A program made the position numbers and the translations under genes. From NCBI GenBank assembly GCA_030526175.1, contig JAUNDJ010000003.1, forward strand, positions 1 through 59,301: DNA of 59,301 nucleotides, written 5' to 3'. The notes under the pieces are model-generated. The model saw nothing but the letters and a program-made list of their open reading frames with translations. It was not told the origin of the DNA and searched no databases. Below are positions 46,995-55,629 of the stretch, one piece after another; the first letter of the stretch is position 1; every line of letters starts with the position of its first letter. Source of the stretch: Bacillota bacterium (GTDB lineage Bacteria > Bacillota_I > Bacilli_A > Erysipelotrichales > Erysipelotrichaceae).

Positions 46995-48272
46995 GTGTTT
47001 CATGTTGAGGATGACAAGATTAAGGCACTAATTTTAAAGGGGAATTTTGGTTTGGAGAAGGAGAGCCTTCGGATTACACAGGACGGATACATGGCACATA
47101 CGGGACATCCTTTTGTAGGGGATAAACATATTGTTCGTGATTTTTCGGAGAATCAGATTGAAATTAATACATCTGTGGAATCTACTGCGGAGGATGCCGT
47201 CGCAAGTTTATATCGGTATACGGTGAAGATTCAGAAAAAACTTGCGGAAAATGGCGAATTGTTATGGCCTTTTTCCTCACCACCTTATATTCGAAATGAG
47301 AATGATATTCCTATCGCATTTTTTGAGGAACCTTATTCTTCCCAAGTAAAATACCGAGAGTATTTATCGGATCGATATGGAAGATACAAGATGAGCTTTT
47401 CTGGAATTCATGTAAATTATTCGTTTTCGGATGAATTGCTGGAGGCGGATTTTGCGTTGAGTTCATATTCTGATTTTCAGAAATATAAAAATGATTTGTA
47501 TCTGGTTCTTGCGGAACGTGCAGCTTCTTATAGCTGGATTCTGACTGCGGTTACGGCTGCCAGTCCGTATTTGGATAGCTCTTTTGTAGAAAAAGGAGTA
47601 TATGGGAAGAATTCCTTTAATGGAATGGCATCGACTCGTTGTAGCGAATTGGGATATTGGAATTACTTTACACCAATTTTTGATTATTCGAGTCTAGAAG
47701 CTTATTGTGATAAGATTGAATGGTTTGTGAAGCAGGAGCTGATTGTTTCGCCTAGTGAATTGTATTATCCAGTTCGAATTAAACCGAAAGGGGTAAATAG
47801 CCTGGAACGTTTGAAACACGATGGGGTGGATCATATTGAATTGCGTATGTTTGACCTAAATCCTTTATGTAAGGAGGGAATCGATATTCGTGATTTGAAA
47901 TTTGCTCAGTTGCTTCTAGTGTATCTAGCTAGTTCTCCTAGACAAACATACGAGCAAAAGGATCAGGTCAATTCATCACAGAACTTTAAAAATGCAGCTC
48001 ATTACGATTTGCAGACAGTGAAGATTTCGATTCCTGATAATACTGCATTGTCTGTAGTGGATGCAGGTCGGGAAGTAATTGGATTTCTAAGAGAATTCTA
48101 CCAGGGATTCCCTCAGGAGATTCAGGATATTCTGGATTACGAAGAGGCTAAATTTATTAATCCAGAGTTGCGTTATGCATGGCAGGTTCGAAAGCTGTAT
48201 TCGGATGGATTTGTTTCCGGCGGTCTTGAACTTGCGAAGAAATATCAGGAGATGGCAATAAAAGATGTGTGA
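46995..48272 (+). CDS. gshA: Glutamate-cysteine ligase
   Basis: About 425 aa, matching the ligase domain that forms gamma-glutamylcysteine. FGLEKESLRI near residue 20 is the family signature; MSFSGIHVNYSF, STRCSELGYWNYF and HIELRMFDLNP (metal and substrate sites) follow. It lacks the ATP-grasp half of bifunctional GshAB. GTG 46995 is preferred because GGAGG lies 7 bases upstream, whereas ATG 46989 is only 1 base away. It overlaps the amidotransferase by 8 bp. Gln codons are 14 CAG to 3 CAA by my count, unlike the neighbours outside the cassette. Confidence 0.9.
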   Translation: MFHVEDDKIKALILKGNFGLEKESLRITQDGYMAHTGHPFVGDKHIVRDFSENQIEINTSVESTAEDAVASLYRYTVKIQKKLAENGELLWPFSSPPYIRNENDIPIAFFEEPYSSQVKYREYLSDRYGRYKMSFSGIHVNYSFSDELLEADFALSSYSDFQKYKNDLYLVLAERAASYSWILTAVTAASPYLDSSFVEKGVYGKNSFNGMASTRCSELGYWNYFTPIFDYSSLEAYCDKIEWFVKQELIVSPSELYYPVRIKPKGVNSLERLKHDGVDHIELRMFDLNPLCKEGIDIRDLKFAQLLLVYLASSPRQTYEQKDQVNSSQNFKNAAHYDLQTVKISIPDNTALSVVDAGREVIGFLREFYQGFPQEIQDILDYEEAKFINPELRYAWQVRKLYSDGFVSGGLELAKKYQEMAIKDV

Positions 48273-49029
48273 ATTATTTGGTGTGAACTCTAAAAATAAA
48301 GTTACAATTAATGATTATTTGAAGACTTTTATGTCTCATAGCACGAAGCATCCCAATGGGTGGGGTATTGCTCAGTTTTGGGGAACTATTGTGAATTTGG
48401 AAAAGGAACCCAAGGCAGCGATTAATAGTGACTATTTGAGCAGTAGACTGGAAGAAACAATTGAAACAGAGAATCTGATTGCGCATATTCGTTTGGCGAC
48501 ACGTGGAAAGATGACATATAATAATTGTCATCCTTTTGTGAAGCGTGATCGTAGTGGCAGGGCGTGGACTTTGGCGCACAACGGTACGATTTTTAAATCC
48601 GAGATTTTGGATACTTATAAAGAAATCGAAAAAGGTGGAACGGACAGTGAACGAATTCTGTGTCATGTCATTCATGAGATGGATAAGAAAATCGAGGAGC
48701 TGGGAAGAGATTTATCAAGTGAGGAGCGCCTGATAATTATGGATGCCTTGATCCAAGAGATTACGGAATCGAATAAAGTGAATCTTTTGATTTATGATGG
48801 TGAGCTTTTGTATGTACATACGAATATGAAGGGGACGCTTTATTATAAGCGTGAGAAGGATACGGTTTATTTTGCGACTGTTCCGTTGGATCAAGACCTG
48901 TGGGAGCCAGTTCCTATGATGCAGCTGTTGGCATTTCGAGAGGGAAAACAGATCTTTATAGGTAAAGAGCATGCTTATGAGTATTTCCAAGAAGATTTTA
49001 CACCAATATACGATTGGGCAAATTTATAG
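48265..49029 (+). CDS. Class II glutamine amidotransferase, YafJ/EgtC type
   Basis: A 254 aa N-terminal-nucleophile hydrolase with Cys2 (MCELFG) as catalytic residue, HIRLATRG and TLAHNGTI forming the glutamine site. It has no synthase domain, like YafJ and EgtC. EgtC removes a gamma-glutamyl group in ergothioneine synthesis after EgtA (a glutamate-cysteine ligase homologue) has supplied the thiol donor. Here it overlaps a glutamate-cysteine ligase gene, so removal of gamma-glutamate from a ligated thiol product is a reasonable inference. EgtB and EgtD are absent. A terminator follows. Confidence 0.88.
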   Translation: MCELFGVNSKNKVTINDYLKTFMSHSTKHPNGWGIAQFWGTIVNLEKEPKAAINSDYLSSRLEETIETENLIAHIRLATRGKMTYNNCHPFVKRDRSGRAWTLAHNGTIFKSEILDTYKEIEKGGTDSERILCHVIHEMDKKIEELGRDLSSEERLIIMDALIQEITESNKVNLLIYDGELLYVHTNMKGTLYYKREKDTVYFATVPLDQDLWEPVPMMQLLAFREGKQIFIGKEHAYEYFQEDFTPIYDWANL

Positions 49030-49034
49030 TAATT

Positions 49035-49069
49035 AAGGTAAGACTGTTAAATAGAGTCTTGCCTTTTTT
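49035..49069 (+). terminator. Terminator of the thiol cassette
   Basis: AAGGTAAGACT (49035-49045), 9-base loop, AGTCTTGCCTT (49055-49065, one G-T pair), then a T-run. Confidence 0.88.
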
Positions 49070-49164
49070 CATACTTTTTTTCTATATCGAGTTCTAGGAT
49101 ATACGTATTTTTCAAAAGAAAGGAAAAAGAATAGAATTTGGGACAAGAACAAGGAGATGAGTAT

Positions 49165-50148
49165 ATGACAACAATTAACTATAAAGGATCCGTAAAGAAT
49201 GAAATTTCTAAAAGCGGAGAATTTAAAAGACAGAAAAATTTATTTACTACACCTTTTGGAGATCAAGAAGGAGATCTTCCAGTTGTAAAGGGAAGATATA
49301 AGCTATATTGGGCCAAAGGATGCCACTGGTCGAATCGGGCTTCGATTGTTCGTGAACTATTAGGGTTAGAAGATGTATTGGATGTACAGATTGTCGGAAG
49401 TGAAAAGCTAAATGGAACAAACGCATGGACGGTGAATGATAAAGAAAGTGGTTATACGTATTTGTATGAGTATTATGAAGCGGCAAAACCTGGTTTTGAA
49501 GGAAGAGCGACCGTACCTGTAGTAGTGGATCAAATTGAGAAAAAGGCGGTAAACAATGACTATCACCATTTGACAAATTATTTTGAAACCGAGTTTAAGC
49601 CGTATTTTAAAGAAGATGCTCCGGATTTGTATCCAGAAGAGCTTCGTGAAGAAATTGATGCGTTGAATGCCTGGTTATTTCCAAATATCAACAATGGAAC
49701 GTATCGTATGATGTTTGCGAAATCGTTGGAAGCGTATGAAAAAGCGTATAAGGACTTTTTTGAAGGATTGGATTATTTAGAAGAACGTTTGGAACATCAG
49801 AGATTTTTATTTGGGGATTATGTTACGGATAGTGATATTCGTTTGTTTGTGACCTTGGTTCGTTTTGAAGTGGCGTATTATCGTTTCTTAGGTCCTTTAG
49901 AAAAAGGTTTAAGAGGATATAAGAACTTGTGGGAATATACTCGAGATTTATATGTCATTCCAGCTTTTCGTAATAACACATATCTAGCGGATATTGCGCA
50001 TGAATATGGGGCACTGGATGAATCGAATACGAATTTCCAATCGTATAACTATCGTTTCTGGAATGAAGTGGATTATGACAAAGTTTTTTCGGCACCACAA
50101 AATCGTAGAGTGTTATCGAAAAATCCGGATTCAAAATTTAAGTTATAG
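49165..50148 (+). CDS. Glutathionyl-hydroquinone reductase-like protein 4
   Basis: A 327 aa GHR paralogue. The active site reads GCHWSNRAS with Cys53, so the classical Cys-Pro-Trp-Ala is replaced by Cys-His-Trp-Ser. RATVPVVVD and FLFGDYVTDSDIRLFVTLVRF (abridged) are conserved. GGAGATG precedes ATG 49165. It follows the thiol cassette terminator and has a possible own promoter (TAGAAT near 49132). It forms a subgroup with protein 5. Confidence 0.9.
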   Translation: MTTINYKGSVKNEISKSGEFKRQKNLFTTPFGDQEGDLPVVKGRYKLYWAKGCHWSNRASIVRELLGLEDVLDVQIVGSEKLNGTNAWTVNDKESGYTYLYEYYEAAKPGFEGRATVPVVVDQIEKKAVNNDYHHLTNYFETEFKPYFKEDAPDLYPEELREEIDALNAWLFPNINNGTYRMMFAKSLEAYEKAYKDFFEGLDYLEERLEHQRFLFGDYVTDSDIRLFVTLVRFEVAYYRFLGPLEKGLRGYKNLWEYTRDLYVIPAFRNNTYLADIAHEYGALDESNTNFQSYNYRFWNEVDYDKVFSAPQNRRVLSKNPDSKFKL

Positions 50149-50276
50149 GAAGAACTTATAACATGTATTAGGTTTTATATATTATACAAACGAGTTGCAA
50201 GTGCTTATACTAGTGTCATGGTTAATCACCTAAAAACCTAGTAGAAAAGTAGGATATGATATATAGGAGGTAAAAT

Positions 50277-51359
50277 ATGGCAGATTTAAAAAAATCCATT
50301 TGGACGGATGAACAAGTGGAAATTGATGCAAAAGAAAGAGGGGTTAAGCCTAGACCGAAAGAAACGAAATCGGAAATTGATGAAAGAGGTGCCTTTATTC
50401 GTCAACCCAATCGTTTCGCCACTCCATTTGGAGATCAAGAAGGGCAATTAAAAGCGGAAAAAGGAAGATATCGTTTGTTCTGGGCCAAAGGCTGTCACTG
50501 GTCCAATCGTGCTTCCATTGTTCGTGAATTATTAGGATTGGAAGATGTCATTAGCGCACAAATCGTAACACATACGGGAGAAACAAATGTATATGGTTGG
50601 GGATTTGCGAACCAAGAAAATCATGAAGATCCTGTTACGAAAGCAAAATTCTTAAGCGAATTCTATTTCAATGCCGATCCGGATTACGATGGAAGAGCAA
50701 CGGTTCCTTCTCTAGTAGATATTACCACAAATAAAATTGTAAACAACGATTATCATCGTCTAACAAACTACTTAGAAGTAAATTTTGCTCCTTGGCAACC
50801 TGAGGATGCACCGGATTTATATCCTGAAAAATTAAGAAAAGAAATTGACTTGTTTAATGACTGGTTATTTCCAAACATCAACAACGCGCATTATCGAATG
50901 GCATTTTGTCAATCTTTAGTGGCTTATAACGAAGCGTATGATGATTTCTTTAATGCGATGGATAAGTTGGAAGAACGATTGGAAAATCAACGTTTCTTAT
51001 TTGGGGATTATGTAACCGATAGCGATGTTCGTTTCTTTGTGACATTGGCTCGTTGGGATTCTTATTACTACAAAAATTTAGGTCCTCAAAAGAAACGTAT
51101 GATGGAATACAAAAACATTTGGGCATATGCAAGAGATTTATATGAAATCCCAGCTTTTAAAAACAATACATATTTCAAAGATTTCTCGAAAGTTCCAAAA
51201 AACCAAACAATTTTTAATTCATTTAATGCAAGATTTGCCGATCAAATCGATTATGAAGCATTGTGGTCTCAACCACAAACAAGACGATTCTTAAGTCGTA
51301 CACCAGATGAAAAATTTTTAAGAAGAAACAATAAGGAGAAAAGATCATGGAAAAAATAA
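50277..51359 (+). CDS. Glutathionyl-hydroquinone reductase-like protein 5
   Basis: A 360 aa GHR paralogue with an N-terminal extension of about 20 residues (SIWTDEQVEIDAKERG) and the CHWS active site at Cys73. RATVPSLVD and FLFGDYVTDSDVRFFVTLARWD (abridged) are conserved. TAGGAGG precedes the ATG; TATACT at 50206 may be the -10. The basic C-terminal tail runs into the next gene's start, and its stop lies in the same A-tract that is damaged there, so the exact end is uncertain. Confidence 0.88.
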   Translation: MADLKKSIWTDEQVEIDAKERGVKPRPKETKSEIDERGAFIRQPNRFATPFGDQEGQLKAEKGRYRLFWAKGCHWSNRASIVRELLGLEDVISAQIVTHTGETNVYGWGFANQENHEDPVTKAKFLSEFYFNADPDYDGRATVPSLVDITTNKIVNNDYHRLTNYLEVNFAPWQPEDAPDLYPEKLRKEIDLFNDWLFPNINNAHYRMAFCQSLVAYNEAYDDFFNAMDKLEERLENQRFLFGDYVTDSDVRFFVTLARWDSYYYKNLGPQKKRMMEYKNIWAYARDLYEIPAFKNNTYFKDFSKVPKNQTIFNSFNARFADQIDYEALWSQPQTRRFLSRTPDEKFLRRNNKEKRSWKK

Positions 51360-52206
51360 ATTATTAAAATCATTATTAGCCTTTGGCGTAGCTGCTTCTA
51401 CTTTAGTTGGATGTGGAGCAAAAAGTGAACAACCAAAGGAAGCGGAACCTCAAAAAACAGTTATTAAAGCAGCAACTAGTGGTTCTACTAACCCTTATAC
51501 AACAATTGGAGATGATGGTCAAAATACAGGATACGATATTGAAGTTTTAAAAGCGGTATTTGAAGAATTACCACAATACGAATTGGAATTTGTCACAACG
51601 GATTTTGGTTCTATTTTTGAAGGAACATTAAGTGGATCTTATGACATTGCGGTGAATAACTTCTCGTATAATGCAAAACGTGCTGAAAGTTATTTATTTA
51701 GCTATCCATACGATGAAATTTCTTATGTCTTTGTAACGAAAAAAGGTGGAAAAGAAATTAAATCGTTTAAAGAAGCGGCTGGAAAAACATATCGTGGAGG
51801 AGCTGGAGTTTCTATCACAACAGCTATTGAAAAATGGAACGAGGATCATCCAGAAGAAGCAATTAATTTAGAATATACAGAACAAGATACAGCTGTTGAT
51901 CTTCAACAAGTAGCCGATGGGGCTGTCGATTTCGCCATCATCGACTTAGCAATGTTTGTAGCTTATCAAAATGAGTACAATTTTGATATTCAAATGACAC
52001 CATTGAGCGAAGAAGATACAAGAGCGATTGCAGAAAACAATTATGCATATTACTTATTCGCTTACGATCACGATGGATTACGTCAAGAAGTAAACACTGT
52101 ATTAAAGAAATTCCAAGAGGATGGTACATTAACAAAAATTAGTAAAGAATGGTTTGGACAAGATACAGCACCAGATGCTTCTCAATTTGAAAAAACATTA
52201 AATTAA
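51347..52206 (+). pseudogene. Amino-acid (cystine-type) ABC substrate-binding lipoprotein, frameshifted at its start
   Basis: The ATG at 51347 behind AAGGAG opens a frame that stops after six codons. Adding one A to the A6 tract 51351-51356 gives MEKNKLLKSLLAFGVAASTL (abridged), a lipoprotein signal with lipobox LVGC, continuing in the long frame to 52206 (286 aa). The mature part is an amino-acid-binding fold of the family-3 type: TGYDIEVLKAVFEEL, DIAVNNFSYNAKRAESYLFSYPY (abridged) and DFAIIDLAMF. It precedes the permease and ATPase genes. A sequencing error in the A-tract is the simplest explanation; otherwise the transporter has lost its receptor. Confidence 0.85.
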
Positions 52207-52214
52207 CATTTATA

Positions 52215-52260
52215 GGGTACGTTCGTACCCTCTCATTTTAAGTAACCAGTTTACTGGTTA
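52215..52260 (+). terminator. Two tandem hairpins between binding protein and permease genes
   Basis: GGGTACG-TT-CGTACCC (52215-52230) is followed by TCTCATTTT, then TAACCAGT-TT-ACTGGTTA (52243-52260) directly before the ribosome site of the permease. They may attenuate or stabilise mRNA so that the binding protein is made in excess. Confidence 0.6.
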
Positions 52261-52274
52261 GGAAAGGAATCATT

Positions 52275-53012
52275 ATGAGTAAGATATTTGACTTAGGTTT
52301 AGTATTTTCACAAATTCCACAAATTCTGGAGTACTTACCAGTAACACTGGAATTAGCGATTATATCGTATGCGGTAAGTTTAGTATTTGGATTAATTATC
52401 GCTTTAATAAAAATAAATAAAACCCCTGTATTTACACAGATTGCCAATGTGTTTATTTCTGTAATTCGTGGAACACCAATCATTGTCCAACTTTATGTGG
52501 TATATTTTGGAATTCCTCTGATCCTAAAAGCAATCAATTTAAAACTAGGAACGAATTTAAATGTGAATGGAATCCCTTCTATTATTTATGCTTTTGTCGC
52601 TTTGGCTATTAACGAATCTGCTTTTAATGCCGAAATCATTCGTGGGGCTCTCTCTTCTGTTAAAGAAGGACAAATCGAAGCTGGACATGCCTTAGGTATG
52701 TCTACTTGGCAAGTGTTATATCGAATTGTCATTCCAGAAGCTTTAGTGGTTGCCTTTCCTTCATTAATCAATTCTTTTATTGGTTTGATTAAAGGAACTT
52801 CTTTAGCCTTTACTTGTTCTGTAGTGGAAATGACAGCGCAAGCAAAAATTCTTGGTGGAAGAAACTTCCGTTATTTTGAAGCGTATTGCTCATTGGCTAT
52901 TATCTATTGGTTGATTACGGTAATTTTGGAACAAATTGCCAAACGTGTGGAACAAAAAATGGCCATTCCGGACGATGCACCGGAAATTAAGAAAATCGAA
53001 GAGAGGGCTTAA
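52275..53012 (+). CDS. Polar amino-acid/cystine ABC permease
   Basis: A 245 aa inner-membrane permease of the His/Glu/Gln/Arg family. The YLPVTLELAIISYAVSLVFGL helix (abridged), the VIRGTPIIVQL motif near residue 75 and the EAA loop (EAGHALGMSTWQVLYRIVIPEA, abridged) that contacts the ATPase are clear. GGAAAGG precedes the ATG. It is coupled to the ATPase gene by a 2-bp gap. The position before cysteine synthase and among thiol genes favours cystine, as in TcyB-type systems. Confidence 0.9.
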   Translation: MSKIFDLGLVFSQIPQILEYLPVTLELAIISYAVSLVFGLIIALIKINKTPVFTQIANVFISVIRGTPIIVQLYVVYFGIPLILKAINLKLGTNLNVNGIPSIIYAFVALAINESAFNAEIIRGALSSVKEGQIEAGHALGMSTWQVLYRIVIPEALVVAFPSLINSFIGLIKGTSLAFTCSVVEMTAQAKILGGRNFRYFEAYCSLAIIYWLITVILEQIAKRVEQKMAIPDDAPEIKKIEERA

Positions 53013-53014
53013 TT

Positions 53015-53779
53015 ATGACGATTCAATTAAAAAATATCTCTAAAAAGTTTAAAAACAACGTTGTTTTGGATGGCATTGATCTTTCGATTGAAAAAGGGGA
53101 TGTGATTGGTATTATTGGTCCTTCGGGAACAGGAAAATCGACTCTACTTCGTTCAATCAATCGTTTGGTTCACCCAGAAGGTGGTTCAATTGTTTTGAGT
53201 AATGGAAAAGAAATAGATTTGGTCAATGCCAAAGGAGATGACCTTTTGGAGTTAAGACAATCTACGGGAATGGTTTTTCAAAGCTTTAACTTATTTGAAC
53301 GAAAGAGTGCTTTGGAAAATGTCATGGAAGGTTTATTGGTTGTAAAGAAAATGAATAAAGAAGAGGCGAAAAAAATTGCCTTAAAACGTCTACAAGATGT
53401 AGGACTACTGGATTGGCAAAATCATTATCCAAAACATATGTCGGGTGGACAACAACAACGTGTAGCCATTGCCAGAGCGTTGGCAATGGAACCAGAACTT
53501 CTTTTATTGGACGAACCGACTTCGGCTTTGGATCCTGAATTTGTTGGAGAAGTATTGGATATTATTAAGAAAGCAGCCAACGAAGGAGTCACAATGATTC
53601 TTGTTTCGCATGAAATGAATTTTATTAAGAATGTGGCAAACAAAGTGATTTTCTTAGATGGTGGAAAGATTTTGGAAGAAGGAGATCCAAAAGAAGTCTT
53701 TAATAATCCAAAACATGAGCGTGTACGAGAATTCTTTGTGAAGATGAATCGTTTGGAAAGTCCAGAATATTATTTATAG
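53015..53779 (+). CDS. Polar amino-acid/cystine ABC ATPase
   Basis: A 254 aa cytoplasmic ATPase driving the adjacent permease. Walker A is GPSGTGKST near residue 37, the Q-loop is VFQSFNLFE, the signature is MSGGQQQRVA and Walker B is LLLLDEPTSALD, with the switch His in LVSHEMNF. Fully intact. Cysteine synthase starts 12 bp after its stop, so transport and assimilation share a transcript. Confidence 0.94.
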   Translation: MTIQLKNISKKFKNNVVLDGIDLSIEKGDVIGIIGPSGTGKSTLLRSINRLVHPEGGSIVLSNGKEIDLVNAKGDDLLELRQSTGMVFQSFNLFERKSALENVMEGLLVVKKMNKEEAKKIALKRLQDVGLLDWQNHYPKHMSGGQQQRVAIARALAMEPELLLLDEPTSALDPEFVGEVLDIIKKAANEGVTMILVSHEMNFIKNVANKVIFLDGGKILEEGDPKEVFNNPKHERVREFFVKMNRLESPEYYL

Positions 53780-53791
53780 GAGAACACGAGT

Positions 53792-54724
53792 ATGGCAAAA
53801 GTATATGATAGTATTCTTGAATTAATTGGGCATACCCCACTAGTTCGTCTTCATCGGATTGAAGAACAAGAAAATATAGAAGCACATTTGATTGCCAAAT
53901 TGGAAAGCTTTAATCCGGGTTCGAGTATAAAAGATCGAATTGCCTTGAATATGATTGAGGCAGCCGAAAGAGAAGGAAAACTTCTTCCTGGGGGAACGAT
54001 CATTGAAGGAACTTCGGGTAATACGGGTATTGGAATTGCGATGGTGGGAGCTGCCAAAGGGTATAAAACCATCATTTGTATGCCTGAAAACATGTCGCAT
54101 GAGCGTGTACAAATCTTACAAGGTTATGGAGCTGAAGTGTATTTAACACCGGCTGCCTTGAATATGGCTGGGGCTGGTAAACAATCCGCGGAGCTTCAAG
54201 CCCAAATTTCGAATTCGATTGTTTTGGGACAAGGAATGAATCCAAACAATCCCAATGCCCACTTTAATAGCACGGGTCCAGAGATTTGGGAGGATTTGGA
54301 TGGACAAGTAGATATTGTGGTTGCGGCTGTAGGAACGGGTGGAACACTGACGGGTGTTGGTGAATTCTTGCGTTCCAAAAATCCAAATGTTGAATTGATT
54401 GGGGTAGAACCAGCGGGTTGTCCTGTCCTTTCTGGAGGAGAACCGGGTCCTCATAAGATTCAGGGAATTGGAGGGGGCATGATTGCTCCTGTGACAAAAT
54501 TGGAATTGTTTAATGAAATCATTACAATAACGGATGATGATGCTTATGAAACGTCTCGTTATAGTGCCTTACAAGAAGGAATTTCCATTGGGATTTCGAG
54601 TGGTGCAGCACTTAGTGCAGCTATTCAAGTCGCAAAGCGTGAAGAGAATAAGGGCAAAAATATCGTTGTTATTTTTGCCGATAGTGGAGAGCGTTATTTA
54701 TCGAGTGGGTTGTATGGAGAATAG
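53792..54724 (+). CDS. cysK: Cysteine synthase (O-acetylserine sulfhydrylase)
   Basis: A 310 aa fold-type II PLP enzyme converting O-acetylserine and sulfide to cysteine. The PLP lysine is Lys47 in NPGSSIKDR, the substrate loop is EGTSGNTGIG and the phosphate cup is GTGGTLTGVG; the C-terminal SGAAL segment closes the site. Normal length. AGGAG precedes the ATG. Operon position behind a cystine-type ABC system supports cysteine supply to the thiol pathway. Confidence 0.94.
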   Translation: MAKVYDSILELIGHTPLVRLHRIEEQENIEAHLIAKLESFNPGSSIKDRIALNMIEAAEREGKLLPGGTIIEGTSGNTGIGIAMVGAAKGYKTIICMPENMSHERVQILQGYGAEVYLTPAALNMAGAGKQSAELQAQISNSIVLGQGMNPNNPNAHFNSTGPEIWEDLDGQVDIVVAAVGTGGTLTGVGEFLRSKNPNVELIGVEPAGCPVLSGGEPGPHKIQGIGGGMIAPVTKLELFNEIITITDDDAYETSRYSALQEGISIGISSGAALSAAIQVAKREENKGKNIVVIFADSGERYLSSGLYGE

Positions 54725-54727
54725 AAT

Positions 54728-55603
54728 ATGACTGTGGAATATAGAGTAGAATCGAAGGATAGTCAAATATCAATTATCGCTTATGAAAATGGAATAGAGA
54801 TTGGTAGTGTTCAAGCATTAAGCGATGGTCATGCCTGGGCTATTTTACACGATGTGAATGCGAGTAGTGAAGATGTTGAAAAGGGGCTTATTGAGAAAGC
54901 GACAAATCTTTTAAAAGGACAAGAAATCTTCACGACTGTTTCGAGTGATCAACTGGATACGTATGAAAATCAGGGCTTCTTTCGTTAAAAAAATGCCTTT
55001 ACTTTTGTCGGGGAGAACTTAAGCGATTTGGAAGAAAAAGAATTGTCAGATTCTGGTTTATATCTTCCTATAGGTTATAAGTATGAAACTGAATTTGGTC
55101 CTGTGGTTGGAAACTTTCCTGTTGGGGCTAAGTCAAAAAAGAAAAATGTACAGGTTACGTATAAAACCGATCATGAGGGCATTGATTTTGTTCGTGTGAA
55201 TGAGATTTTAGAAAAAGCTTTTGGTGGGAAAAGAGATGTGGATGTTACGAGAGAAACATTTTTAAAGAGTCAATTTGTCCAATACGCCTTTGATGGAGAT
55301 TATTTGATTGGGTGTGCGCGTGCCATTGCGGATGAGAATGTGGCTTTGATTCTTAATGTAGCAGTAGATCCATCGTATCAAGGATTACACTTGGGATGGA
55401 ACGTGGTTGTCAAGTTGGCTGAACAAATGCCGAAGAAAACAGTATTTTTAAATACGCATCCTGGTGGTGTTGGTTTTTATAATCGCAAAGGTTTTCGAAG
55501 AAATAAGACAGCCTTGATGTATCCGGCTCATGATATGCCAGAGCATATTGCCAAAGGGTTCCAACTTCCTAAGGGATATCGTTTCTTTGATGAATACAAA
55601 TAA
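54728..55603 (+). pseudogene. GNAT acetyltransferase-like protein with in-frame stop
   Basis: One frame runs from 54728 to 55603 (292 codons) but is interrupted by TAA at 54986-54988: ...YENQGFFR, stop, KNAFTFVGENLSDLEEKEL. Both halves read as one protein; the stop falls in a GNAT-like GF-x-R-x-KNAFTF turn, where Ser, Thr or Lys would be usual. The N-terminal part looks like a small acetyltransferase half; the second half has a complete GNAT core (LILNVAVDPSYQGLHLGWNV, then GGVGFYNRKGFRR). A TTG at 55028 could restart translation. It lies 3 bp after cysK. Confidence 0.75.
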
Positions 55604-55605
55604 AA

Positions 55606-55629
55606 CGACAAGTCTAGCTTGTCGCTTTT
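55606..55629. terminator. Bidirectional terminator
   Basis: CGACAAG (55606-55612), loop TCTAG, CTTGTCG (55618-55624), flanked by AAAA and CTTTT, between convergent genes. Confidence 0.82.

Noticed and set aside
45053-49029. Ergothioneine or classical glutathione operon
   Set aside because: An EgtC-like protein and a glutamate-cysteine ligase are present, but EgtB and EgtD are missing and the ATP-grasp enzyme is not recognisable as GshB; a known pathway cannot be claimed.
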